Assembly (NCBI RefSeq): GCF_000003815.2 | Contig: NC_049979.1 | Coordinates: 11,075,381-11,139,380, forward strand | Direction of reading: 5' to 3' | Source of the DNA: Branchiostoma floridae | Lineage: Eukaryota > Chordata > Leptocardii > Amphioxiformes > Branchiostomatidae | Length of the DNA stretch: 64,000 nucleotides | Part shown: positions 12,823 through 23,433 of the stretch, in pieces | How the letters are laid out: each line of letters opens with the position of its first letter | Numbering within the stretch: position 1 is the stretch's first letter | The notes under the pieces: generated by a model | Seen by the model: the letters and a program-made list of their open reading frames with translations, nothing else | What the model was told of the DNA's origin: nothing | The model's database searches: none | Made by a program: the position numbers and the translations under genes

Positions 12823-14206
12823 CGCGGATGACATCGTCACTGACATCATGTTCACATCAGTTTGCGTCATGCTACTTTATCAGAAGCAAAGCTGACACAA
12901 ATCGCTTTGAAGCACAAACCCTCATGGCCGTTCCCTTTTTGACAAAGCCTGCCCCGACGACAAAAGCATTTAAAGATAGGATTCTGTAATAACATGCACG
13001 TGGATTGATAAGATAATGTGCACAAATATGGACGTAAGTTTCATTCTTAAAAAAAGGGTACACCTGATGAAACGTGTTCGCATCCCTTCTAACATCCAAT
13101 GTGGCTTCCACACAAGCTGTGTGCTTTGTTCGTCTATGGCTATGGTTTAATCTATATGTTATGCGTATACACTAAATGGGGTTGTTAACTCATTGCGATG
13201 GATTTACATTACAAAAATCTATTACCTTCTATAAAACCAAAGACCAAACCTATGAAATACACGAATTGCTAGCATTGATTGTGATCTTATGATACAGAAC
13301 AGAAATTAATAAATAAAACCAAAAAGGAAACACAGAGGGTGTTGCAGCCATACGAATTATTGTAATGAAAAGACAGTGTGGTCACGCTAGGAATTAACAT
13401 CAACATCCTGTAAGTCCCTCCAACTTGTTACATACATGTACATGACGTTCAAAGATGATACTTGGTACAATTGCACATTTACATGCCTGCGATGCAGACT
13501 TATACAGATGTTTGTGTCAGATTAAAGCCTTTTAGACATGCTAGTAGCCGCTGACATCAAATCAATTAAATTCTTGGCAAAAAAACTTTCTTATCCAGGA
13601 TGTATACTAAACGCGTGTTTCACAAACTACTAGTATACGTGCAAAAACATTTCAGCCCTAGGCCTACGTATACATTGGATAAGAGTAATGATTAGGATAA
13701 ATGTGAAATAGCGTTAAAACACACGTGGAAATGTATAACTCTATATTACTAGTATTATGTTCATGATAAAAATGAATCAAATATTTTTTCCACGTATGAC
13801 TAAAGATCAGTGTCCATGCTCCCCATTTTGTCGAAGTGTCTGGGAGTAGATTGCATACAAACGTTAACATGTCTATAAACATGTTTCATTTGATTAACAA
13901 ATGAAAAGCACGCACCAGAAAATTACATTCTACATGACGTGAATGGTACCTTTCATTATGTTTGACATGAATGCTCTTTATGGTTCTCTATTATATTGTA
14001 GACTCTGTAGCTTCAGATCTGTTCGTCATGTATCATTGAAGAATCTCCGTGTTCTGATTTTGGTAAATTTGAAGAAAATTACTATGTACAAAGACGTTTT
14101 ACCACGATAAACTGTAAAATTTCCAAAGACGTTTTACCACGATAAATCTTCATAACGTATTTTACTGTTCATAACGTATTTTAGATGGACTCTCCTGGGA
14201 CAGGTA
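12823..14206. other. Convergent intergenic region (3' flanks of MFSD6-like and LRRIG genes)
   Basis: AT-rich, with AATAAATAAA at 13308-13317 as probable plus-strand polyadenylation signals. Near the LRRIG stop codon there is a short tandem duplication (14089-14184): AAAGACGTTTTACCACGATAA occurs twice, then CATAACGTATTTTA twice. No coding exon is evident. Confidence 0.5.
14089..14184. repeat. Short tandem duplications in the LRRIG 3' UTR
   Basis: A unit AAAGACGTTTTACCACGATAA is repeated at 14090 and 14124. A second unit, TTCATAACGTATTTTA, is repeated at about 14149 and 14168. Both lie just downstream of the stop codon of the minus-strand LRR/Ig gene. Confidence 0.7.
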
Positions 14207-17119
14207 TTAGATATCATTATTTTCATACACTAACTGAGGAGCATCGTCTGCTGCCTGCCCGTCGTCATTTCCATAGATGACATCTGAAGCAGCAGGTTTT
14301 GCCTGTTTGTCGTTATTCCTGTATATGGCTGATGAGGCTGCGGACACTGCTTCCTCCTTTTGATTCTCATATATAAACTGAGAAGAAGCATATGATACTG
14401 CCTCAGTCTCATTGCCAGACTTACGGTCCAACCGAGGAGGAGTAGATACTGCCATGTCACCATCATCGTTCCCATAGATGACACGACAAGCAACAGATTT
14501 TGCCTTTTTACGATTATTCTTGTAGATGGCTGTTGAGGCAGTGGACATTGCTCCACCATTGGCATTCCCATAGATAAACTGAGATGAAGCATCTAGTTCT
14601 GCCTCATCAGCCTCGTCGCCATCTTCAATGTTAAACTGAGAAGGAGTAGTTTCTGTCTCCTCACCTGCATACCTATTGATGGCCTGAGAGTTTTCAGTAT
14701 TCTCATCCACGTGCTTGTCATCAAGGTGTGATGTCTCCTCGTCATTATTTTCACATGTAAATGGCCTATGGACTGTAACGTTAACTGCCTGAAGTGCCGA
14801 TTCAGGTGGATGTTCTACCTTTGGACCTACAGTTCCTCGAGCGGGAGGACCTGCTAACTTATCATCCTCGTGTTTGTTAGCTTGTTTGGTTGCACTTGTT
14901 TCCAATACTTCGCCATTCTCGTATATGAGAGCCTGATCAGTTGTTCCTACTTCCTCGCTATTCTCATACATATTAGCTTGGTCACTTGTACTAGCGGGGT
15001 AGTGGGTGTTGCCAGGGGTTGGCAATCCACCCTCCTGCCCTTGTATATCTTTGCCATTTATCACAACTGTGTTCATATTGTTAGGAATAGAAGCAAGTGC
15101 ACAGACCAAAGGAGGCTTTCTGGACCTACGGCGAAACAGGGCGAAAACAACGCCAAATATACTCAGCATTGCAGCAATGGCACCAAGACCAATCGACAGG
15201 GAAATCTCTACCGAGTCAGTACTGATTTCTGCCTGGTCAGTCGGAGAGGATGCAGACGAAGCAAACTGGGAGAAAACTGAAGATGGGCCTTTGATGTCAA
15301 CAGTTAGTGTGGCAGATGTGGATCCAGCAGGACTCATTGCAATGTAGCTGTACAGATCGGCATTTGCCGCAGTAACATTTGTTATTGTAATAGTAATTGT
15401 ACCATTCACCTCTACAGTTACTCTCCCACTTGACTCATCAACGCCTGTGTCGAGTCCAGATGGGAGAATGACCGTAATGTTTGATGAGGGTATTCCTTTA
15501 TACACTAAACGGAGAGTGACACACCAAAACAATGTGTTATTCTTGATCCTCTCAAACCTCAAAGTGATTGGGTGTTCAGACAGTGTCGCAAATATTGCCG
15601 GGCTAATGGCAGCAGAAGTGTTTCTATCACCATATTGTGAAGTTGTTGATATGGCTGATGACATGTTACCATCAGCAGGCAGGGTGCCAAGTGTTGAAGT
15701 TGTTGATATTGCAAATGTTGGAATTATAATATCAACAGACAGTGTAGCAAATGTAGAGCCGACATGATTTGCTGCAATGCAGACGTATAAACCAGAATCT
15801 GCTTTAGTAAGATCCCTTACAATGATGGTACCGTTCTCATTCACGATAACTCTCTTATCTGACTCAACTGTTGCGTTTCGTCCGGATGGAATAATGACCG
15901 TTATGTCTGGTTTAGGAATTCCCGACGCTTTGCAGTCCAAGTTCAATGCTTTCCCACGAATCAGCGTGATATCTTTTCTTCTTTGAAAACTAATGACTGT
16001 CGGTTTTTCACAGGTCAAATTTTCGGGCTCTAAATCTTGAAGCTTTAGCCCACGGAAGTTACTGGGTTCTTCACAAATGATTTCGTTTTCAAACAACTGA
16101 GACCCGGCCATCCATGACCTGAAGGCAGCCATCCTACAATCACACTGCCAGGGGTTGTTGTGCCAGATCAAAATAGTATCCTTGGGTAGGTTTGAAAATG
16201 TGTCAGGCTGAATGATAGTGATTTGGTTATATTCTAGGCATAGCTCTTGTAGGCTTGGGAGATTTGAAAGTGTACCGGGTTTAATCTTATGTATATGGTT
16301 ATATGGTAGTTCTAAATGTTCGAGCTTAAGAAGGTTTGAGAATGCACCAGGCATAATGTTAGTTATCTGGTTTGAGGCCATCTCCAATTCTTCGAGCTGG
16401 CGTAGGTGTGAAAATGTACCCGGTTGAATGACAGATATCTGGTTGGACTCAAGGTCCAACTCTCGCAGCGTCGGTATCTTTGAGAATGTATCAGACTCAA
16501 TGTTAGCTATCCGATTTTTGCTCAGGTCCAGCGTTCGGATCCTTGGTAGATTTGCGAATGACTCAGGATGAATGTTAGTTAGATGATTCCGACTCAAGTA
16601 CAATCGTTCAAGCTTGGGTACATTTGTGAATGCGCCAGGCTGAATGTAGGACACGCTGTTGCCTAACAGAGTCAACATTTCAAGACTGGGTAGATTTGAG
16701 ATTGCACTAGACGGAATGCTGGATATATTGTTGTGGCGTAGGAACAGTTCTGTCAGCTTGGGTATATTTGTGAATACACCAGCCTGAATACTCGATAGTT
16801 TATTATGAGTAAGGTACAAACGTTCAAGATGAATAAGATTTGAAAATGCCCCAGGCTGTACAATAGCTATCTGGTTACCGTCGGCCAAGAGTGTTGTCAA
16901 ACTGCTGTACCTTGAGAGATCAGGCGAAGATAGGCTTGTGATGGCATTGCGCCCTAATTGAAGGGTTTTGATACTTGTAGGTAGATTTTGAGGAACACTA
17001 CTAAGGCCTCTGTTGGTGCAGACACAGTATGATGGACAGCTGCTGCTACATGGTGTGGTTGGTCCAGATTTTAGGATGATCAGTAGAAGAACCAGCCTTA
17101 TCTTTAGCTTGCTGGACAT
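14207..17119 (-). CDS. LRR and Ig domain transmembrane receptor with nine YxN motifs (970 aa, single exon)
   Basis: A type I receptor read from an ATG at 17119 without introns. Residues 1-23 are a signal peptide. A Cys-rich LRR N-cap (CSSSCPSYCVC) follows. Then come eleven leucine-rich repeats of exactly 24 residues (about 50-313) and an LRR C-cap (NNPWQCDCRMAAF, about 320-370). Ig domain 1 (about 374-464) has both cysteines (LNLDC and LYVCIA). Ig-like domain 2 (about 515-609) has FWC but LYSYIA, so the second cysteine is replaced by Tyr. A membrane helix at about 640-662 is followed by RRRSRK. The 300-residue cytoplasmic tail is acidic and has nine Y-x-N motifs (Tyr 718, 733, 850, 866, 882, 917, 933, 949, 965), the Grb2-type SH2 consensus. 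LRRIG receptors are strongly expanded in amphioxus; ligand and partners are unknown. It converges with the MFSD6-like gene and diverges from EMC7. Confidence 0.9.
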   Translation of the reverse strand: MSSKLKIRLVLLLIILKSGPTTPCSSSCPSYCVCTNRGLSSVPQNLPTSIKTLQLGRNAITSLSSPDLSRYSSLTTLLADGNQIAIVQPGAFSNLIHLERLYLTHNKLSSIQAGVFTNIPKLTELFLRHNNISSIPSSAISNLPSLEMLTLLGNSVSYIQPGAFTNVPKLERLYLSRNHLTNIHPESFANLPRIRTLDLSKNRIANIESDTFSKIPTLRELDLESNQISVIQPGTFSHLRQLEELEMASNQITNIMPGAFSNLLKLEHLELPYNHIHKIKPGTLSNLPSLQELCLEYNQITIIQPDTFSNLPKDTILIWHNNPWQCDCRMAAFRSWMAGSQLFENEIICEEPSNFRGLKLQDLEPENLTCEKPTVISFQRRKDITLIRGKALNLDCKASGIPKPDITVIIPSGRNATVESDKRVIVNENGTIIVRDLTKADSGLYVCIAANHVGSTFATLSVDIIIPTFAISTTSTLGTLPADGNMSSAISTTSQYGDRNTSAAISPAIFATLSEHPITLRFERIKNNTLFWCVTLRLVYKGIPSSNITVILPSGLDTGVDESSGRVTVEVNGTITITITNVTAANADLYSYIAMSPAGSTSATLTVDIKGPSSVFSQFASSASSPTDQAEISTDSVEISLSIGLGAIAAMLSIFGVVFALFRRRSRKPPLVCALASIPNNMNTVVINGKDIQGQEGGLPTPGNTHYPASTSDQANMYENSEEVGTTDQALIYENGEVLETSATKQANKHEDDKLAGPPARGTVGPKVEHPPESALQAVNVTVHRPFTCENNDEETSHLDDKHVDENTENSQAINRYAGEETETTPSQFNIEDGDEADEAELDASSQFIYGNANGGAMSTASTAIYKNNRKKAKSVACRVIYGNDDGDMAVSTPPRLDRKSGNETEAVSYASSQFIYENQKEEAVSAASSAIYRNNDKQAKPAASDVIYGNDDGQAADDAPQLVYENNDI

Positions 17120-18583
17120 TCTCCCTGTTAAGAAAGAGAGACATCAGACTGAGGTATCAGAAAGACTGAGTCCGATTCCCCGCCAACATAGATCATTTCC
17201 TCGATTCCTTTGTATCCAGGGACAAATAGAGACTAACATAGTCCTTTAATTTGGAAAATTATAATCTTTTCACTTGGAGAATTTTGTCAAGAACCGTGGA
17301 TATTTAGCAGTGGAAGAAGAGGCAATAGATCAGTTTTGTTTGCAAAAGAAAAACCTCGATTTTGTGTGTAATATCCTATATTGGAAGGGGACATCTGAAT
17401 GATATGGTGCATGCCAGTATCAGTGGACGGAAGGATATTTTTTTCAGAAAAGACCTAGAATGTGTTTTTATATCATGTTGGGACATTCTTATACCAGGTA
17501 TAAAAGGTGCGGTGCTTAAAAGTTTGTTTGCAATTCAAATGTAAGTGTTCGTGTCCCTCCATAGTAAAATACAGGAAAAGTCCCATTATGGGCTTAGCGA
17601 CTTTCTGTGTTCTGGACAGGCTATGGTAACGTTACTAGACTCTTAATGGCAGATTTGTGAAGAAGTGACATATAGGTTTGGCAAGCAGCTTTTTTTAATT
17701 GCAGGGTTCGATATCCGAAAGATTGTTTCGAGAGACTTTGAACAACTCAAGAGGGGTTGATGAATCGTCAGATTGTCATGATGTTAACGTTACATAGATT
17801 GATGAATTCGAAGCTTTTCAAAACCTCTTTAACGTTAGAAAGGACCTCCATTTTGGTAATGTACATTACAAAATCACAAAAGAATCACAAAACGCTTCGC
17901 TCTTTCATCAAATCTGCAAAACTTTAAGTGCCAAAGACAAAGTACCAAAACAAAGTCGAACCTTACGCTTGCACAAGAATGCAATTACTGCCTAACGTTA
18001 CATACAATGTTGTGGTCTTTTCGTTTCAAGGACAGCAAAGTGAGGAGGGGGAATTTTCCACGCTGATGTTTCACGCAAAAATAGCTCCTCGAGGATGTGT
18101 AACTCTTTCAGGGTATATTTTACAGTTTGACTTAATATATACATTCTCTTACCATAGGGAATTATGCAAAAATGATAATAATTTACATTTGAGTGACATT
18201 TGCATACGATACTAGGAGTTAACGTTAGTGAATTGATATGTTTAACCAGTTTTTGTAGTTAGCCATGTTAGATGTACTTGTAAATCTCCGGGTTTTTTTT
18301 CAGTTTCCCCCACTCTTCTAAAATAGCCCAAAGCTATTCTACTCCTAGCCCGGCTACACTCCTTTGCCAGCTTTTGATACTATCTTTGATATGCTACCGT
18401 AGGATCTGCTTGGAGAGTAGACCAACCCTCCCCCGTCAGCTGTAGTGGACTGTGCCAAATACCCCATCATGCAGTTCGCACCGGTCCTGTGAGACCTGAG
18501 TGAGAGGCCGTGGAAGACAAGAAGGAACGCGCTGTTTGAACACGGATTTTAACTTAAAAGAAGCTTGTGACTGTCAGAAAACG
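17120..18583. other. Divergent intergenic/promoter region between LRRIG (-) and EMC7 (+)
   Basis: No supportable exon. A TATATTTTA-like stretch and short repeats occur. The sequence CTGCTTGGAGAGTAGACC near 18407-18424 is an isolated right-arm fragment of the CTCCAAGCAGAGG MITE family. The EMC7 5' UTR should be in the last 100-150 bases. Confidence 0.45.
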
Positions 18584-20955
18584 ATGGAGATCGCGAAAGG
18601 AGGACAAAGTTACCTCATACTGTTGGTTTTAATGAACCTAGCTGCTGTTGGACGTGTTTTATCGCAAGAAGACGTGTCAGTAGGGGGAGGGGCGGTGTCG
18701 TCATCAGCGGGTTGGGAGGAGGAAAATGGAACCGGCGCAGCGCCGACAACTTTTAAAGTCGAGGGGAAGGCGATGGTACCCGGGCTCAAGACACTGGAGT
18801 GGATAGGAGACGCCAAGATCATCGTAGACCACGGGGCATATCTTGGGTTCTTCAGGTAAGGACCCTGATTACACGATTATTAGGTTTACCTATGGGAAAG
18901 GCAGAGCTGCAGAATGGTCCAGAATAATAATGACATGATACTAATTTTATCTTGTGCTTTCTGATATTCAGAACAAAAATGCTTATATCAGGCTACAAGG
19001 GGAAAAAAACAACAACATTGGAACCTGTTACCAAATGTATATTGTAGTGAACATCATCAGCTGTGAAAACTTCCCGGTATGTGCTATAAATTCATACAGT
19101 AGGAGGGCAAGCAAGTTTTCATAGTGTTTCATGTTAAAACAATTCTGTAGTTCAATAACAATACAACGAGATGCATATTTGTGTTGTGATGAATCCACGA
19201 CAGAGAGGTCAATATGAAAACTGCAAAAACTAAAAGATTTTACCAAACTCCTTGATTTTACAGTGAACATTTCAATATTTGCAATATACGTGATGTACTT
19301 AATTCATCATGATGGTATTTCATTCCGTGTTTGACTTTACTCCTTTATTGTTCCTGACAGGATGGACGGTAGTTTTTCCCTGTACGTGCCATCAGGGTCC
19401 TTTGTGGTGGAGGTGGTCAGCCCAACCTGGGCTTTTGAACCGGCAAGAGTGGACGTCACTGCCAAGGGCAAGATCAGGGCCAGGAAGGTCAACCTGCTCC
19501 AGATCCAGAAGAACGACCCCCTGCCGTACCCCCTGCGCTTCAAGTCCAAGGGCAGAATCAACTACTTTGAGAGAAGAGAACAGTGGAGGATAACAGACTT
19601 TCTCTTCAACCATATGGTGGGTATACAGGGGTGCAGGGAGTATAAATTATAATGTTGCGGGGGTAGTCAGTCGAAAAGCAGTGTGACAGTGTTGGGGAAG
19701 AATGATGACCTTGGAGATATATGAGATGTAATGCAGTCTACTTTGACATTTTGAAAATAGCAAAAATCACATCACTTGGCTCTGTATCTCTGATTTCAGG
19801 ATTATTCTTGATTAATGTTGTAAACAGTCAAATGAGACCTGTTTTTACTGCTTGTTGAATGTTTTAAATATAATAGATGATTTCTAGTATGATATACAAA
19901 CTTAATGGAGAGTCACTGCTGCCAAATGAACAATCCTTTGCTCCAGGTTTTTGAGAGATTGTATCTTGATGATTGATGAAACTGTGATGTTTCTGTACTA
20001 CAGGTGATCATGATGGTCCTCCCACTGGTTCTCCTCCTCATCCTGCCTAAGATGATTAACACCAATGACCCGGAGATGCAGAGGGTGAGTACTCAATGAT
20101 AGTTAAAGTCCTTCCTGTACAAAATGGTGCATTTGGCAGAGCCCATCTCCATTTCTAGTCCTGGGCCACACAAGTTTGTGCAGTCACTACAGCAGGGGGC
20201 TAGTCCACTGGTAGTGGTGGAGTTAAATATTCAATTACAGTACCATACCCTATCACTAATGCTGAGTGCTAAGCAGAGTAAGCAGCATGTACCATTTTAA
20301 AGTCTTTGGTATGACTACGCTGGGGATCAAACTCACAGCCTACAGACTGCAAGGCATTACACTCTACCCACTTGGCCCTTGCAGCACCAATGTCCAATGG
20401 CCATTGATAGGTCATCTGAACAAATTGCACATTGAACTTAAACTCTGTTGATTTACATGGTGCCAGAACATATCATGAATACTGTAGATTAAAACATTGG
20501 TTTTATCATATTGCAGACTTTTTATTTGTGGGTCAATTATTTCAGTGAAGAAGCTATTATGTTTTCACTGTTTTCCATGTAATTGCAAGGATATCAAAGT
20601 TCTGTATTCTTTGTACTTGTACATGTATATTAAGAATCATGATCACAGAGGCACACACATGGCCAGTCAAAATAATACATCACCCAGATGAGGTGGAGTA
20701 ACAATGTTATAGGGTCACGGAAAAATAAGTATAGTATACATTTGATTATCACATGTACTTTTACGTATAGTTGTATCCTGAAAATGTGCTTACTGTATAT
20801 CATCCTCCAATACCTTTCAGGAGATGCAGCAGTCAATGAACATGCTGTCCCCCAACAAGGATCTACCAGACATGTCAGAGTTCTTCACTAAGATGTTTGG
20901 TGGTGGTGAAACCAAGAAAACAACAACAAGTAGAAAAGTAAAAAGAAGACAATGA
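18584..20955 (+). CDS. EMC7: ER membrane protein complex subunit 7
   Basis: Exons 18584-18855, 19361-19616, 20004-20084 and 20821-20955 join in frame (phases 2, 0, 0) to give 247 aa, close to the vertebrate length of about 242. Residues 1-28 are a signal peptide. The luminal part carries the EMC7 beta-sandwich (VEGKAMVPG, then GSFSLYVPSGSFVVEVVSPT and FKSKGRINYFERREQW). One membrane helix starts at about residue 176 (VIMMVLPLVLLLILPKM). The cytosolic tail (EMQQSMNMLS, LPDMSEFFTKMF) ends in a basic KKTTTSRKVKRRQ. The EMC inserts tail-anchored and multipass proteins into the ER membrane. AATAAA at 21761-21766 is the likely polyadenylation signal. The gene is tail to tail with TOMM20. Confidence 0.96.
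20322..20395 (-). repeat. tRNA-derived SINE-like segment in EMC7 intron 3
   Basis: On the minus strand, GGCCAAGTGGGTAGAGTG resembles a tRNA A box, and about 30 bases later GAGTTTGATCCCC resembles a B box. The flanks do not form an acceptor stem, so this looks like the head of a tRNA-derived SINE rather than a tRNA gene. The element's ends were not resolved. Confidence 0.5.
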
Positions 20956-23433
20956 GAAAGCCCGAGTTAACCTGTAGTATTCTAAGGGTATCAAACAACA
21001 TCAAAGTAGGAGTACTGAGGGGTTAATGACTGCTAGTGAAGTTGCATGGGTTTAGAGGACAGGTTATTTCAGGATCAGAATTTTACCTTATTGCTAGCGA
21101 GTAAATCTGTCATGGGGTAAAATTGACTTGGCCCTTTCCAACCTTTAGCGCCATGTGAAATCTGTTATCAGGAACACCAGTTTTGGGTAAAACTAGGGTC
21201 AGGTTTAACATTTCTTATGTAATAACGTTTTACTTATTACCATTTCTTATGTTTTACCACCTGACTCCCTTTACCCAGTTCACACACGTTCCTGCCAGAT
21301 TGTGCTCTCACTAGGGCAGTTTTGGCATTGGCACTGGGGTTTGGAAAGGGGTCTAAATTTTAAAGTCAGCTCATGATCCCATGCTGCTATATCTTCAAGT
21401 GTAGACTTCTGGTGTTATGTAAAAAATGTGAAAGGTCAATGATAATTTGTACAAGCTTGCATTCACTTTGCTGTAAACACTTTTTGGATTGAAATTTAAA
21501 AAAAAAGGTGTTTTGAAATGTGACAAATACACAGGATGTCTCTCCTGTAACAGGATTCTGATTCATATGTGAAGAATTACTACTCAGATTTAGCATACTG
21601 TAAAATGATTCTGAATAGGTCTGGGACAAAATCTCAATCACATAGAGTTGAGAATTCCATTCTGTATCTGCATGTGATACAGACATAGAACAAATGTAAC
21701 ATTGTGTAAGAGGTAATGTTATTTATTCAGCATGTTTACCTTCATTGCTGTGGTGTTTCAAATAAAAGCTTGTGTTGATTTCTGAACAAGGAAACCTGTT
21801 TATGGATGTTTCCTGGATTTCAGAATTTCCAGGAAACTTTGTTTACACACATTACATTTATTAAATTTCTTTGTGTGCTGGAAGTTTTAGAAGAAATGCT
21901 ACACCACTTTCTCGAAGAAATGCTACACCAGTTTCTCGAAGAAATCCTACTGCAAAATTAATTCCCCGCATACCTTAATGAATTTACAGAACTCAAAGGT
22001 CAGTTAGGTAACACATGCCATGTGTTAGCACCCAGTTCAATTCCTACTCAACAACTGTGTATATTGAACCAGTTTATTGAACAATGCAAAAATTGTCCTA
22101 AATACATGTACCACATGTCCACGAAAACCTCAGATTTAGTCAAAAAGTTGTGAATGGATAAAAGCTTCATATAGCTTTTTAAGTTAAGTCCTGTAATAAT
22201 GTACTATGGATGTACTAGAAATTAATTCTGTAAAGAATTCAAAGAACATAAGCACTCTTTTATTCTGTTTGTATGTAAAACACAACTGTAGTACTAAGTA
22301 CATACGACCTGACAGAAAACTAGACCCTACACTACAGGTATGTACACTTAATTCCTGAACAACAGTTTCTTAACAGTCAAAAACATTTGTCCAGTATAGC
22401 TACAACACTCGTTCTTTGACTGTGCCTACATTATAATATCCCAATTCCTGAACTGGATCATAAATGTCATAAACTTCTGTCCATCCAGCTTTGTCGATGT
22501 ACTTGTACCTTGGAATTACCTCATTTAGGGAACTTGCCAGATGCACAAACACTTTGATGATGGAATGAAAGGTACTTGTATAATCAGTCAGAATACAGAA
22601 TGCAGTGCTGGCCAAAATAATTTTGCCATAGTTTAAAGTTGTACATGTATTTCAATGTCTGCTATCCAAAGATGTTTCAAATGAAAACAAGAACCTGTTT
22701 GTCTGACCTGTCATTTACTCTTTTGCCAACAATGTAATTGCTATGAAATAAGAGCAGAAATACAAAGAATTCACCTGGAAAAAATGTGGTACCCAAAGCT
22801 GAAGATAGTTCACCTGACATAACTTGGATACTCCTCTAGACATGAATGTAAATCCAACACACAGTTCAAGTTAACCATATGGTTTGAACCTTGTAAAATT
22901 GATGTCAGCACATGTGTGCTGTAAGCTGCCTCTTGTATGTTGCCACCGGACTGAACAAATCTCATTGTTATCAAAACATACTTATGACAGGTACGTCGGA
23001 CAAGGACTGTGTGTGCCCTTTACAATCTATAAAACAGAAAAATAAAAATTGCCAATTACATAGTACTTAACTTCATACTCTATTAGACTCAAACTACCTT
23101 GGTAAATTTAAAGTTACCTCAGGTAGTGTATCAAAGGTGTAGTATACTTGAAGGGTTGAAGTTGATAAGTAGTAAGAAAAAAATCTAACTGTGAAGAGTA
23201 TTCAACACATACTTCAAATATCAACAAGATCACTTGGATTTTGTTCATAATGTACAAAAAAAATATCTGGTTAGGATATAGTATGTGGAGAGTTAACTTT
23301 GCCACACAACAAACTACAATACATGTCTTGGAAGTCTTGGAACTAGATTTGAAATATGTAAGAGCTATTTATATCTACAGGCACAAGTAACATCACTAGA
23401 ATTACTCATAGAAACATAATTCGGCTCTAAAAT
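20956..23433. other. Convergent 3' flanks of EMC7 (+) and TOMM20 (-)
   Basis: No coding exon is supported. AATAAA at 21761 serves EMC7. On the minus strand AATAAA (seen as TTTATT at 22259-22264) could end a TOMM20 3' UTR of about 1.2 kb. The rest is AT-rich. Confidence 0.5.
21890..21950 (+). repeat. 24-bp minisatellite, about 2.5 copies
   Basis: The unit GAAGAAATGCTACACCACTTTCTC is repeated with one or two changes, then truncated at GAAGAAATCCTAC. It lies downstream of the EMC7 polyadenylation signal. Confidence 0.8.

Noticed and set aside
14207-14970. ITAM or ITIM immune signalling motifs in the LRR/Ig receptor tail
   Set aside because: The tyrosines are followed by x-Asn, not x-x-Leu/Ile, so they fit Grb2-type docking rather than ITAM or ITIM.
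20322-20395. tRNA gene on the minus strand
   Set aside because: A-box- and B-box-like words are present but acceptor and anticodon stems do not form; treated as SINE-like.
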